From Paenibacillus phyllosphaerae (lineage in GTDB: Bacteria > Bacillota > Bacilli > Paenibacillales > Paenibacillaceae), in NCBI RefSeq assembly GCF_014192105.1, contig NZ_JACHXK010000005.1, forward strand, positions 62,001 through 126,000: a DNA stretch of 64,000 bases, read 5' to 3'. Positions 35,642-46,476 of this stretch are shown here, piece by piece; position 1 is the stretch's first letter; every line of letters starts with the position of its first letter. The notes under the pieces were generated by a model. That model did no database searches and was not told the DNA's origin. It saw only the letters and a program-made list of their open reading frames with translations. A program made the position numbers and the translations under genes.

Positions 35642-37861
35642 TTATTCAGCGAAGTTAAACGCACGATAGATAATAACTGCTGCTTCCGCACGAGTTGCGG
35701 TTGCGCTTGGCGAGAATTTACCGTTGTTTCCAACAACCAAACCTTTTTCTGCCGCGAATGCTACGCCTTCTTTGAGGGAAGACTGGATCGTATCAGCGTC
35801 AGAGAAAGATTGCAGAGCTGTATTAACGTCCTCTGTCAATTGAGCGTCTTTCGAGAACTTCAGTGCGCGCGATACCATAGTAGCCATCTCTGCACGAGTA
35901 ATCGTTGCATTAGGCGCAAACAGATCGGCACTGCGACCGTTAATGATGCCTTTCTCTACTGCAGCAGCTACGAACGGTACGAACCATTCTGTACCTTGTA
36001 CGTCCGCAAAGTTTTCTTTTGTGCTGTTGCTATCCAGATTCAAACCGCGAACGAGCATAGCAGCGAACTCAGCACGCGTTACGGTTGCTTTAGGATCAAA
36101 GTTACCTTGACCGCGACCTTCGATTGCACCTTTTGCAGCCATAACTTGAATTTGACGACCTGCCCATGCCTGAACAGATGCTACGTCATTGAAGTTTACC
36201 TTGTTCTCCACAACCACATACGAGGAGAAGGAGCTGCGTGGTTCAGTGATTGTATCGCCTTCCACAACTCCGCCTTGGAACAGCAGCTTGCCATCAACGA
36301 TTTTTGCAACGGAAAGCAATTCTTTATCTACACCGCTCGCGTTTTTGAGTGGAATCTTAACGACGATCGGCTGATCAAATTCCGAGACAGCTTTACCGTC
36401 AACTGTTAGGGAGAAATCGTAAACGTCGGAAACAGATGTAAGTGTTCCTGTTGTGCCAGCTGCAGGCGTTTCATTCTTCACGCCAAAGCCGATAGCACCA
36501 GTGAACGATCCGCCGACCGGAACGGTTACGCTCAGGCTCGAGATCTGAAGGTCAAAACCGGATACGCCGTTACTTGCAGCCAGATCAACCAAATCTTTCT
36601 CGAGAGCCACATTAGTCTCGTTTACCGCAATAGTACCTGCATTAATTTTGATGATAAGCTTCGGAAGCTTGGACGACGAACCAGCAGCAGCAGACTCAAG
36701 TGCTTTTTTAACCGCTTCGATGTCAGCCAGTGCTTTTTCTACTTGAGCCTTTGTAACGGTAAGCGAAGCTTTCCCGTTTGCTACAGTTACGTTCTTCGAG
36801 AGATCCAGGCTCGACAACGTAGCGATCGCTTTTGCCGCTTGTTGTACAGCCTCAGCAATAAGCTTGTCCTTTTCTGCGCCTGTCGCTTTAGCTATGGCAT
36901 CCTTTAACGCCTCTAGTCCTTTAACTGCTGTATCCGCAGTCGAAGGCGTAGTCACAACGACGCTGCTGCTTCCACCGCCCGAATTGTTGTCATCATCGTC
37001 GTCTTCAGCAAGGTAAAGCTCGTAGTAAGCACCCGCAACAAGCAATGCCGCTTGCTTGATAACGTTCTTCTTCGTCGTGATCTCCGATGGAGTCGCGCCG
37101 CTAACAACGGCATCCAGAACGGAGTTGTATACAGAAGCCAGTGTAGCTTTATCAATAGCGTAATAGCTTGCAACATTACTGAACTTATAAGAAGAGTTAT
37201 CAAGAACCGCTTTCAAGGAATCCTCAATGAGTGCATTACGTTGTGTCGAATCAGAAGCGATTGTAAGCAGCGCAGTCAGGCTCTTGCCTTCGATGCGCGA
37301 CTCAAATTCGCCTTTGATACCTTTCAGACTTCCATTGCCATAAAGGAATGTCGTGAAGTCCGTCATTGTAACCGTAGAGACGCTAGCCGCCTCAGCGAGA
37401 CGTTGGATAAGCGCTCTTACCGTTTCATCCGTGCGAAGTTCTTCCAGACTAGCTGCGTTCGGATCATAGTTCAGAGAAACTGTATCGCGAATAATTTGAA
37501 GGAGCGTCTTAGCTTCTTCTGTTGTGATGTCATCGGAGAGCTTAGCATTTACTTTGTCGATAAGCGGTTGAACAAGATCCGCATTACCTGCATCGATTTG
37601 CTTGTTGATCTCAGTACGGATCAAATCGCGAGCTGCGCCTACTTTATCGAGAGCACCAGATGTTTCTGCCAACTTATCATGCAGTTCTGTCAAATACTTC
37701 AGTGTCGTGTCATCCGAGAAACTTACAGTTGCAGCTGATGCAACTGTAGCAAGACCTAGCTTTTCTGCTAGTCCTTTTTCACTAAAAGGAATTCCTGCAA
37801 AAGCGGAAGCTGTTACACTAACAGCCATTGTAGAGACGAGAATCTTCTTCTTAAACGTCAT
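35642..37861 (-). CDS. secreted S-layer-homology (SLH) domain protein
   Basis: 739 residues. Signal peptide at about 1-44 (FKKKILVSTMAVSVTASAFA, cleavage near VASAA). A helical N-terminal region of about 280 residues, an acidic and Ser/Gly linker (AEDDDDDNNSGGGSSS), a second helical stretch, a beta-rich region near residues 420-550, and three C-terminal SLH domains: FNDVASVQAWAGRQIQVMAA, FADVQGTEWFVPFVAAAVEK and FSDADTIQSSLKEGVAFAAE, each ending in a TRAE motif. SLH domains bind the peptidoglycan-linked secondary polymer. The start at 37861 (MTFKKK) has GAGGTG upstream; a longer frame lacks a site. The monocistronic unit sits inside the polysaccharide locus. Confidence 0.9.
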   Translation of the reverse strand: MTFKKKILVSTMAVSVTASAFAGIPFSEKGLAEKLGLATVASAATVSFSDDTTLKYLTELHDKLAETSGALDKVGAARDLIRTEINKQIDAGNADLVQPLIDKVNAKLSDDITTEEAKTLLQIIRDTVSLNYDPNAASLEELRTDETVRALIQRLAEAASVSTVTMTDFTTFLYGNGSLKGIKGEFESRIEGKSLTALLTIASDSTQRNALIEDSLKAVLDNSSYKFSNVASYYAIDKATLASVYNSVLDAVVSGATPSEITTKKNVIKQAALLVAGAYYELYLAEDDDDDNNSGGGSSSVVVTTPSTADTAVKGLEALKDAIAKATGAEKDKLIAEAVQQAAKAIATLSSLDLSKNVTVANGKASLTVTKAQVEKALADIEAVKKALESAAAGSSSKLPKLIIKINAGTIAVNETNVALEKDLVDLAASNGVSGFDLQISSLSVTVPVGGSFTGAIGFGVKNETPAAGTTGTLTSVSDVYDFSLTVDGKAVSEFDQPIVVKIPLKNASGVDKELLSVAKIVDGKLLFQGGVVEGDTITEPRSSFSSYVVVENKVNFNDVASVQAWAGRQIQVMAAKGAIEGRGQGNFDPKATVTRAEFAAMLVRGLNLDSNSTKENFADVQGTEWFVPFVAAAVEKGIINGRSADLFAPNATITRAEMATMVSRALKFSKDAQLTEDVNTALQSFSDADTIQSSLKEGVAFAAEKGLVVGNNGKFSPSATATRAEAAVIIYRAFNFAE

Positions 37862-37922
37862 TAAATAGTCACCTCGGTTGTAATATCGACATACGCTTAA
37901 CAATTGCTTAAAATCTCTAGTG

Positions 37923-37952
37923 ATTTTATCACTTTTCGTCGAATAAGGTCAA
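37923..37952 (-). promoter_or_regulatory. sigma-A promoter of the SLH protein gene
   Basis: TTGACC, an 18-base spacer, then TAAAAT on the minus strand. The -10 box lies within the palindrome GTGATAAAATCAC (5-base arms), which could be an operator. The -35 box overlaps the end of the phosphatase gene. Confidence 0.7.
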
Positions 37953-38734
37953 TGTTTACCAATTAACTTTAGGAAAAACTTCCTGATAATAGGTTCCTTG
38001 TTATAGGTATTTGAGACCAGTTTAACCTCCTCTCCACCAAGTATAGCCTTTGCATTATATCTATATATATCGGTAACTTCGCTACCTAATTTCATAGTAA
38101 CTTTTTCATAGGCATCTTTTAAGCGAAAGCCTCTTGCATTCAAATTATGAGCATCTGAAGACACGAAATGTATAAGTCCCTCTGAACACAGTTCCCAAGA
38201 TATCTTTTCAATCTTATTTCCAAATTCACCAAGCAATGAGTGAGAGGTAACCTGACCATATGCTCCCGCATGAATGAGCTCACGATAGCGATCTGGATGC
38301 TTAATGACTTCTGCATTCCGCTCTGGATGCGCAATAATAGGCTGTATGCCCATTATTCTTAACTCGTGTATAAGTTCAATTAGTCGGCTCGGAATATTAG
38401 ATGTAGGCATTTCGATCAGAACATAGTTGGATTGCCCTAACGTAAGCAGTTCTTGCTCTGTCCATGAATCTAGGAAACCTTCATGAAACCGGATTTCTTG
38501 ACCCGGATGAATGTTAAGCGGTATTGCATTTCCCTTCAGTCGCTGTTGCATCTCCATAATAAGTGCTCGAATATCGTTTGGATAGTTATCATATTTACCA
38601 TTCGCATGATGTGGTGTCGCGATGACGTCTGTTATGCCTTCCCCCACCGCAGTTTCAGCCATCTTCATGGCCATCTCCCAATTTACAGCTCCATCATCGA
38701 TTCCCGGTAAAATATGCGTATGAATATCTATCAT
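37949..38734 (-). CDS. PHP-type protein tyrosine phosphatase, CpsB/CapC/YwqE family
   Basis: 261 residues. Metal-binding PHP motifs: MIDIHTHILPGIDDGAVNWE at the N-terminus, VIATPHHANGKYDNYP, the HPGQEIRFHEG region, IAHPERNAEVIKHPDRYREL and FVSSDAHNLNARGFRLKDAY. This manganese-dependent enzyme dephosphorylates the CpsD-type kinase and so tunes polysaccharide production. It starts at ATG 38734 with GGAGG upstream. Unusually, it is separated from its kinase by the SLH gene and a strong terminator. Confidence 0.93.
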   Translation of the reverse strand: MIDIHTHILPGIDDGAVNWEMAMKMAETAVGEGITDVIATPHHANGKYDNYPNDIRALIMEMQQRLKGNAIPLNIHPGQEIRFHEGFLDSWTEQELLTLGQSNYVLIEMPTSNIPSRLIELIHELRIMGIQPIIAHPERNAEVIKHPDRYRELIHAGAYGQVTSHSLLGEFGNKIEKISWELCSEGLIHFVSSDAHNLNARGFRLKDAYEKVTMKLGSEVTDIYRYNAKAILGGEEVKLVSNTYNKEPIIRKFFLKLIGKH

Positions 38735-38763
38735 GATACCTCCGGAAACTTTATTTTTTCATG

Positions 38764-38769
38764 ATTATA
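38764..38769 (-). promoter_or_regulatory. extended -10 element upstream of the phosphatase gene
   Basis: TGATATAAT on the minus strand (TATAAT at 38764-38769) lies 30 bases ahead of the phosphatase start, so the transcript would begin just before the ribosome site. No good -35 is seen, as is allowed for extended -10 promoters. Confidence 0.45.
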
Positions 38770-38821
38770 TCACAGCGATGCTTTCGGTAGTCCTGTTTAG
38801 ATCTAGACTTGATCTAAACAT
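38765..38821 (-). CDS. possible 18-residue upstream ORF
   Basis: ATG at 38821 is preceded by a near-ideal GGGAGG with a five-base spacer, then encodes 18 residues (MFRSSLDLNRTTESIAVI) and stops about 30 bases before the phosphatase start. TTTATAAAGG just upstream could be a -10 box. The strong ribosome site is the only support. It could be a leader peptide that affects phosphatase expression, or chance. Confidence 0.3.
   Translation of the reverse strand: MFRSSLDLNRTTESIAVI
38795..38819. promoter_or_regulatory. perfect 9-bp inverted repeat upstream of the phosphatase promoter
   Basis: GTTTAGATC-TAGACTT-GATCTAAAC. It begins about 25 bases upstream of the extended -10 element and lies inside the possible upstream ORF. 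The size and symmetry suit a dimeric repressor or activator site; as RNA it would form a 9-base hairpin. Confidence 0.5.
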
Positions 38822-38888
38822 ATTACCTCCCTTTATAAATTTTGCTTATTTGCTTCGGGAGATTAACAGACACTGCATCTTCACTAAC

Positions 38889-38968
38889 TTATCCACAACT
38901 TTATCCACACTATACCCACAATATCCACATTACCTGCGGATAACTAGCGCATCTCCCCTCTATCCACA
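38889..38968. promoter_or_regulatory. cluster of DnaA-box-like nonamers
   Basis: Two exact TTATCCACA boxes (38889-38897 and 38901-38909) and three single-mismatch boxes, ATATCCACA (38921-38929), CTATCCACA (38960-38968) and inverted TTATCCGCA (38935-38943), fall within 80 bases. TTATCCACA is the consensus DnaA box in B. subtilis and E. coli. They lie between the phosphatase gene and the atp terminator; no replication gene is nearby, so this is more likely a regulatory or titrating cluster than an origin. Confidence 0.7.
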
Positions 38969-38989
38969 TGTGTACAAAAAAACAAATAC

Positions 38990-39048
38990 ACAAAACAAAA
39001 AAAGCACCGCCACCAAGTTATGTGCGCACATAACATGGCGACAGTGCT
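38990..39048 (-). terminator. terminator of the atp operon
   Basis: A long inverted repeat (outer AGCAC/GTGCT, inner TTATGTGC/GCACATAA, about 23 bases per arm with a few mismatches) starts 13 bases past the atpC stop and is followed on the minus strand by TTTTTTTGTTTTG. Confidence 0.88.
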
Positions 39049-39060
39049 ATTGATGAAAGC

Positions 39061-39462
39061 TTAGCGGCCTTGCTTCACGTTGAGACGATTCATCGCACGC
39101 TGGAGCGCAAGCTCAGCGCGGCGGAAATCGTACTCGTCGCTCTTGCCGGAGAGACGCTTCTCAGCGCGTTTCTTCGCTTCTTGTGCGCGTGCAGCATCGA
39201 TGTCTGCCGCACGTTCAGCGCTCTCGGCTAGAATAACCACTTTATCCTTCCGGATCTCGACGAACCCGCCGCCAACGGCGAGAACTTCCTCCGAACGGTC
39301 TTTCTTAATGATAATTGGAGCGATCTTGAGCGGCGATACGAGAGGAACGTGGTTAGGCAGGATGCCCATCTCGCCCTCTGTGCCTTTCACGATCACCATA
39401 TTGACAACCTCAGCGTATACCTTACGCTCAGGCGTAACGACTTCTAATGTAAAGGTGCTCAT
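39061..39462 (-). CDS. atpC: ATP synthase epsilon subunit
   Basis: 133 residues. N-terminal beta-sandwich (STFTLEVVTPERKVYAEVVN, EGEMGILPNHVPLVSPLKIA) and C-terminal helical hairpin (RAEKRLSGKSDEYDFRRAEL). It joins the rotating central stalk to the c-ring and can inhibit ATP hydrolysis. Last gene of the atp operon; GGAGG precedes ATG 39462. Confidence 0.96.
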   Translation of the reverse strand: MSTFTLEVVTPERKVYAEVVNMVIVKGTEGEMGILPNHVPLVSPLKIAPIIIKKDRSEEVLAVGGGFVEIRKDKVVILAESAERAADIDAARAQEAKKRAEKRLSGKSDEYDFRRAELALQRAMNRLNVKQGR

Positions 39463-39486
39463 GCGGATACCTCCATCAGCGGCGTA

Positions 39487-40923
<1,437 letters not shown>

Positions 40924-40953
40924 TTAGATTGGCTTCGAGGGCCAAACTGTAGT

Positions 40954-41814
40954 TTATTGCTGTGCGTTCGCTCCGCCGACGATCTCCGCGATTTCCTGCG
41001 TAATTGCTGCCTGACGTGCACGGTTGTACGTGAGCGTAAGTCCTGCAATCATCTTCGTCGCGTTCTTCGTTGCGTTGCCCATTGCCGTCATACGCGCTCC
41101 GAACTCACTTGCTTTACCTTCCAAAATCGCGCTGTAGATCACCGTCTCCGCGTATTTTGGAAGCAGCACGTTCAGCACTTCTTCCGGTGAAGGCTCGTAC
41201 TCGTAGTCCGCTTTCTCGCCCGTCGATTTGATCTCGCCCAGCGGCAGAAGCTTCTTGAGCACTGGAGTTTGCGTAATGGCATTATGGAACTGGTTATAAA
41301 CGATATAGAGTTCGTCGAAGGCTCCTTCTTCAAAGCCGCGTACCGCGGAAGCGGCAACCTGCTTGATATCGGAGAACTTCGGCGAATCGGATAGACCGGT
41401 TACTTCTTCTGCAATGGCGATGCCGCGGCGACTCAAGAAGTCACGGCCTTTGCGTCCAACTACATAGATTGCGTACTCGCTGGCCGACTTGTGGTTCTCG
41501 CGCAGAGCAGTCGTCACTTTACGAAGCACGTTGACATTGTAACCGCCAGCGAGACCGCGATCCGAAGTGATGACGAGGTAAGCGGTGCGTTTCACTTCGC
41601 GGGTCTGAAGCATCGGATGCTTCACGGAACCGCCGCTCGACGCAATGCCGGAGACCACTTCAAGAATCTTGTCGGTGTACGGCCTAGCCGCAACCGCAGC
41701 TTCTTGCGCGCGTCTCAGCTTGGAGGCTGCGACCATCTCCATCGCCTTCGTAATCTGCTTCGTGTTCTGCTTACTCTTAATCTGGCGTTTAATTTCGCGC
41801 ATTCCTTTAGCCAA
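40954..41814 (-). CDS. atpG: ATP synthase gamma subunit
   Basis: Central rotor shaft, 286 residues. The N-terminal helix REIKRQIKSKQNTKQITKAM and the C-terminal ASEFGARMTAMGNATKNATK with YNRARQAAITQEIAEIVGGA are diagnostic. The start appears to be TTG 41814 (AAGGTGG upstream); an ATG four codons later is too close to any ribosome site. A 132-base gap to atpA holds a dispersed repeat. Confidence 0.96.
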   Translation of the reverse strand: MAKGMREIKRQIKSKQNTKQITKAMEMVAASKLRRAQEAAVAARPYTDKILEVVSGIASSGGSVKHPMLQTREVKRTAYLVITSDRGLAGGYNVNVLRKVTTALRENHKSASEYAIYVVGRKGRDFLSRRGIAIAEEVTGLSDSPKFSDIKQVAASAVRGFEEGAFDELYIVYNQFHNAITQTPVLKKLLPLGEIKSTGEKADYEYEPSPEEVLNVLLPKYAETVIYSAILEGKASEFGARMTAMGNATKNATKMIAGLTLTYNRARQAAITQEIAEIVGGANAQQ

Positions 41815-41861
41815 TCGTTGTCACCACCTTATTACCGGGGATTCCCCTCTGGCGAGAAGGG

Positions 41862-41940
41862 CTTGCCCCGGCACATTAGACGCCTTAATCAAGGTGAAAC
41901 GAGCTGTCATCGTCAGCGACGGCCAGCCGCGTTTCATTCC
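41862..41940. repeat. dispersed intergenic hairpin repeat, copy A (atpA-atpG gap)
   Basis: TTGCCCCGG-CAC, a 19-base stretch, then AAGGTGAAACG, 28 bases, and CGTTTCATTCC. The GAAACG/CGTTTC ends and inner GCTG/CAGC parts can pair. The same outer boxes occur in copy B at 55034-55096. Inside the operon it may form an RNA hairpin between two cistrons. Confidence 0.55.
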
Positions 41941-41946
41941 CTGGTA

Positions 41947-43470
<1,524 letters not shown>

Positions 43471-43480
43471 TCACCCCTAT

Positions 43481-44029
43481 CTACAGTGCTTGACTTTTCA
43501 ACGATTTTTCAAGACGTGCCAGCTTGCTGGAGAGACTGCCGTCGTACAGACGGTCGCCGATGCGCACCTGCACACCGCCGAGTAAAGAAGGTTCCACGAT
43601 TTGATCCGCCACGATGCGTTTGCCCGCAAGCGCGCCGAATGTCGCTTCCACGTTCTTCAGCTCTTCTTCGTTCAGGAGCTTCGCCGTATAGACCGTCGCT
43701 TGCGCTTGGCCGAGCGATTCTCCCGCAATTTTGACATAGCTGGAATAAATATTGCTCAACAGATTCTGGCGACCTTTGACGATAACCATCTCTAGTGTGT
43801 TCAGGAGCGTAGCCGAGATCCGGTCGGCGAAGGCCTTACGGACGAGCTCGATCTTCACGTTCGTCTCGATGCTTGGGAACGAGAGGAATTTCTCGATCTC
43901 GGCATCCGATTTCAAGGTGTCCACAACGAGTTTCAGCTGGTCCAGAACTTCTGCGACGATGTTCTGTTGCGCCGCTACCTCGTATAGCGCCTGGGCATAA
44001 CGCTTAGCTACGACATTCGCCCGGCTCAT
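43481..44029 (-). CDS. atpH: ATP synthase delta subunit
   Basis: Peripheral stalk subunit linking b to the top of F1, 182 residues. ANVVAKRYAQALYEVAAQQN and the C-terminal VDQIVEPSLLGGVQVRIGDR are typical. It overlaps atpF by four bases (ATGA). Confidence 0.95.
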   Translation of the reverse strand: MSRANVVAKRYAQALYEVAAQQNIVAEVLDQLKLVVDTLKSDAEIEKFLSFPSIETNVKIELVRKAFADRISATLLNTLEMVIVKGRQNLLSNIYSSYVKIAGESLGQAQATVYTAKLLNEEELKNVEATFGALAGKRIVADQIVEPSLLGGVQVRIGDRLYDGSLSSKLARLEKSLKSQAL

Positions 44030-44508
44030 TTGCTTCCAACCTCTTTCAGGTATTGATTAATAAGCTGCTCTTGCGATTTCTCGTCGATTTGCTTCTCGAT
44101 GATCTTCGAAGCGATAGCGACGGACATGCCGGCAACTTCGCCGCGAAGCGACGCGATTGCTTTGCCTTTTTCGCTCTCGATGTCACGCACAGCTTCTTCT
44201 TTCAGGCGGCCTGCTTCGTTCTTCGCAGTCTGGACGATATCGTCAGCTTGCTTCGCGCTTGTCGCACGAGCCTTCTCGATGATGTCGTAAGCTTCTTTGC
44301 GAGCCTCTTGAAGGGCTTGCTTCTGCTCTTCCATTTGCACTGCAGCTTGCTTACGTGCAGTTTCGGCTGCACTCATTTGTTCCAGAACCAGCTCGCGGCG
44401 TTTTTCCATAATGCTGAAAAGCGGGCCGAAAGCGTATTTATTCAACAGCCAATACAGAATTAAAAACGCTACGATCGCGTAGACTGTCGACTCCCAATGG
44501 AAGGACAT
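44026..44508 (-). CDS. atpF: ATP synthase b subunit
   Basis: Peripheral stalk, 160 residues. One N-terminal membrane helix (TVYAIVAFLILYWLLNKYAF) followed by a long Glu/Lys/Ala-rich coiled coil (AAVQMEEQKQALQEARKEAY). A 98-base spacer separates it from atpE. Confidence 0.95.
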   Translation of the reverse strand: MSFHWESTVYAIVAFLILYWLLNKYAFGPLFSIMEKRRELVLEQMSAAETARKQAAVQMEEQKQALQEARKEAYDIIEKARATSAKQADDIVQTAKNEAGRLKEEAVRDIESEKGKAIASLRGEVAGMSVAIASKIIEKQIDEKSQEQLINQYLKEVGSK

Positions 44509-44606
44509 AGCTGCAACTCCTTTCCGTTCGCGGATTGCTCTTAATCAAAACGATGGCGTGGAGGGCTAAGGCCTTCCCCGCCATCGTTGCAGTCGATTTG
44601 TTTCTA

Positions 44607-44843
<237 letters not shown>

Positions 44844-44923
44844 TTAAATTTGAATAAGGTTATACCATTATCTCCGCTCGATTGCGGCTTGCTAGCCGAA
44901 CGCTAACGGAGCCATAGCTGCTT

Positions 44924-45694
44924 TTAATGCTCGTGCTCTTCGTCGTGATGCGATACGATCGCGTGCGAGATGTACACCATCGTAAGGATTGTGAACAAGA
45001 ACGCTTGGATCGCGCCGACGAACAAACTGAAGCCTTGCCATAAGATCATGAACGGCGTACCGATCACGCCCAGCATCAGAATCGTAGCGATCAGAACCTC
45101 GCCTGCGAAGATGTTGGCATAAAGCCGGAGCGCAAGCGTAAGCGGTTTCGCGATCTCCTCAATAAGCTTAAGCGGGAAGAAGAACCAATAAGGCTCGAAG
45201 TACGACTTCAAGTAACCTTTCGTATTCATCTTCAGACCGAGGAAGTTAATGAGGAAGAAGACGATAAGTGCAAGACCAGCCGTAACGGAAATATCCGCTG
45301 TAGGCGACTTCCACCACGCAATCTCCGCGTGTCCTTCGTGCTCATCCAATACTTCCTGCGTAATGCCGAAAGTCTCGTTAACGTGATGGGTCTCAGTCAC
45401 AATACCGAACGGAAGACCGAGCAAGTTAGAGATGAAAATGAACATGATCAGCGTCATGCCGAGCGACATGAATGGCTTGACCTTGTTGAGCGGCATCGCG
45501 CTTGCGATTGTGTTGTGAACGAATTCAGCAACCCATTCCATGAAGTTCTGCAATCGGCCCGGTTTATCGACCGACAAGTTGCGAACTGCAAGCCGCGCGA
45601 GCACAAAAGTGATGATCGCAGACACTGTAATCGCGATGAACGACGACAGGTCAATGTTCAATCCTCCGATCGTTATAACCGGAAATAAATGCAT
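44924..45694 (-). CDS. atpB: ATP synthase a subunit
   Basis: Stator membrane subunit with the proton half-channels, 256 residues, about six helices. The essential arginine lies in PLTLALRLYANIFAGEVLIA; FMEWVAEFVHNTIASAMPLN is also characteristic. An insertion near residues 125-150 (HVNETFGITQEVLDEHEGHA) makes an external loop with several His and Glu. C-terminus HDEEHEH is His/Glu-rich. Confidence 0.96.
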   Translation of the reverse strand: MHLFPVITIGGLNIDLSSFIAITVSAIITFVLARLAVRNLSVDKPGRLQNFMEWVAEFVHNTIASAMPLNKVKPFMSLGMTLIMFIFISNLLGLPFGIVTETHHVNETFGITQEVLDEHEGHAEIAWWKSPTADISVTAGLALIVFFLINFLGLKMNTKGYLKSYFEPYWFFFPLKLIEEIAKPLTLALRLYANIFAGEVLIATILMLGVIGTPFMILWQGFSLFVGAIQAFLFTILTMVYISHAIVSHHDEEHEH

Positions 45695-45716
45695 ACCGTG
45701 TTTTCACCCCTTTCCG

Positions 45717-46085
45717 CTAGAGTTGTCGTTTGCTTTGAATCAAAGCGAATATCAAACTTGCAAAGGGCATGAAGAAGCATGCGAACAGCGTCGTTGGCAA
45801 GTGAATATCGTCGGGGTAGCGATGTGCGATCAAGACAGCAAGCAGCACGGTAGCCAGCCTGCCGGCCATGCCAAGGCCCAGCTTGCGCGGTCCTTGCTCC
45901 ACCGTAATCTTCCCGAGCCAATCCACTCTCCTGCGCAATAACAGCGCATTCATCAAACTTGCCGACACACCCAAAACAATGCCTGCCGCAACGGTACGCC
46001 ACGTCGGCGCGAAAGCCCACGCCATGAGCGATACTGCGATGACATAAATCGCCATCCGCGTTGCTTTCCTGAACATTTCATCCAT
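45717..46085 (-). CDS. atpI: ATP synthase subunit I (AtpI-like)
   Basis: 122 residues with four hydrophobic helices (MAIYVIAVSLMAWAFAPTWR first). Small proteins of this kind head atp operons and help assemble the c-ring. It overlaps the preceding small gene by eight bases and lies 22 bases before atpB. Sequence conservation in this family is weak, so the call uses position and topology. Confidence 0.8.
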   Translation of the reverse strand: MDEMFRKATRMAIYVIAVSLMAWAFAPTWRTVAAGIVLGVSASLMNALLLRRRVDWLGKITVEQGPRKLGLGMAGRLATVLLAVLIAHRYPDDIHLPTTLFACFFMPFASLIFALIQSKRQL

Positions 46086-46299
46086 CTGAATCCACCAGCA
46101 CTTTCTTGATGAGCCAAACTGAGGCTAGTATTCCGGCTGCAAGACCGACGAAAATCCCGACGATCAACCATGCCGTTGTTCCGAAGACCCAATTGGCAAT
46201 CAAGTAACCCAGCAGAGTACAGATTGCGACCTGAAAGCCCATTGCACCGACCAAGGCGAGTGCTCGCCACGGGTTATCCCCACTGCTCTTTGGTTTCAT
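46078..46299 (-). CDS. atpZ: AtpZ/AtpI family small membrane protein
   Basis: 73 residues, two helices: LALVGAMGFQVAICTLLGYL and LIVGIFVGLAAGILASVWLI, then a charged tail. AtpZ-type proteins precede AtpI in many Firmicutes operons and may take part in magnesium or calcium handling with AtpI (known from Bacillus alkaliphiles). First gene of the operon, 26 bases downstream of the -10 box. Confidence 0.82.
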   Translation of the reverse strand: MKPKSSGDNPWRALALVGAMGFQVAICTLLGYLIANWVFGTTAWLIVGIFVGLAAGILASVWLIKKVLVDSDG

Positions 46300-46325
46300 G
46301 GTTTGTCCCCTGTCAATCCTCTAAC

Positions 46326-46355
46326 ATTTTATCGAAGCTTGAGAAGGTTTGTCAA
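46326..46355 (-). promoter_or_regulatory. sigma-A promoter of the atp operon
   Basis: TTGACA (exact, 46350-46355), an 18-base spacer and TAAAAT (46326-46331) on the minus strand, immediately ahead of atpZ. Confidence 0.85.
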
Positions 46356-46373
46356 TTCAGATAAAATGAAACA

Positions 46374-46417
46374 TTTGGTGAAAACCCTTGATTTCACTGG
46401 GTTTTCGCCCCACCAAA
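46374..46417 (-). terminator. probable hairpin terminator after mnaA
   Basis: Nested arms TTTGGTG/CACCAAA and AAAACCC/GGGTTTT form a long imperfect stem just past the mnaA stop. On the minus strand it is followed by TGTTTCATTTTATC, a weak U tract, so termination may be partial and allow read-through to atp. Confidence 0.45.
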
Positions 46418-46476
46418 ACCATACAGCATAACTGTATGCTGTGAACTTCAAGGACTTGCCCGCTTTAACGCGTCAA

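Noticed and set aside
38889-38968. The DnaA-box cluster as the chromosomal origin
   Set aside because: No dnaA, dnaN or AT-rich unwinding element lies beside it, and the gene order is that of the atp-ywl region, away from oriC.
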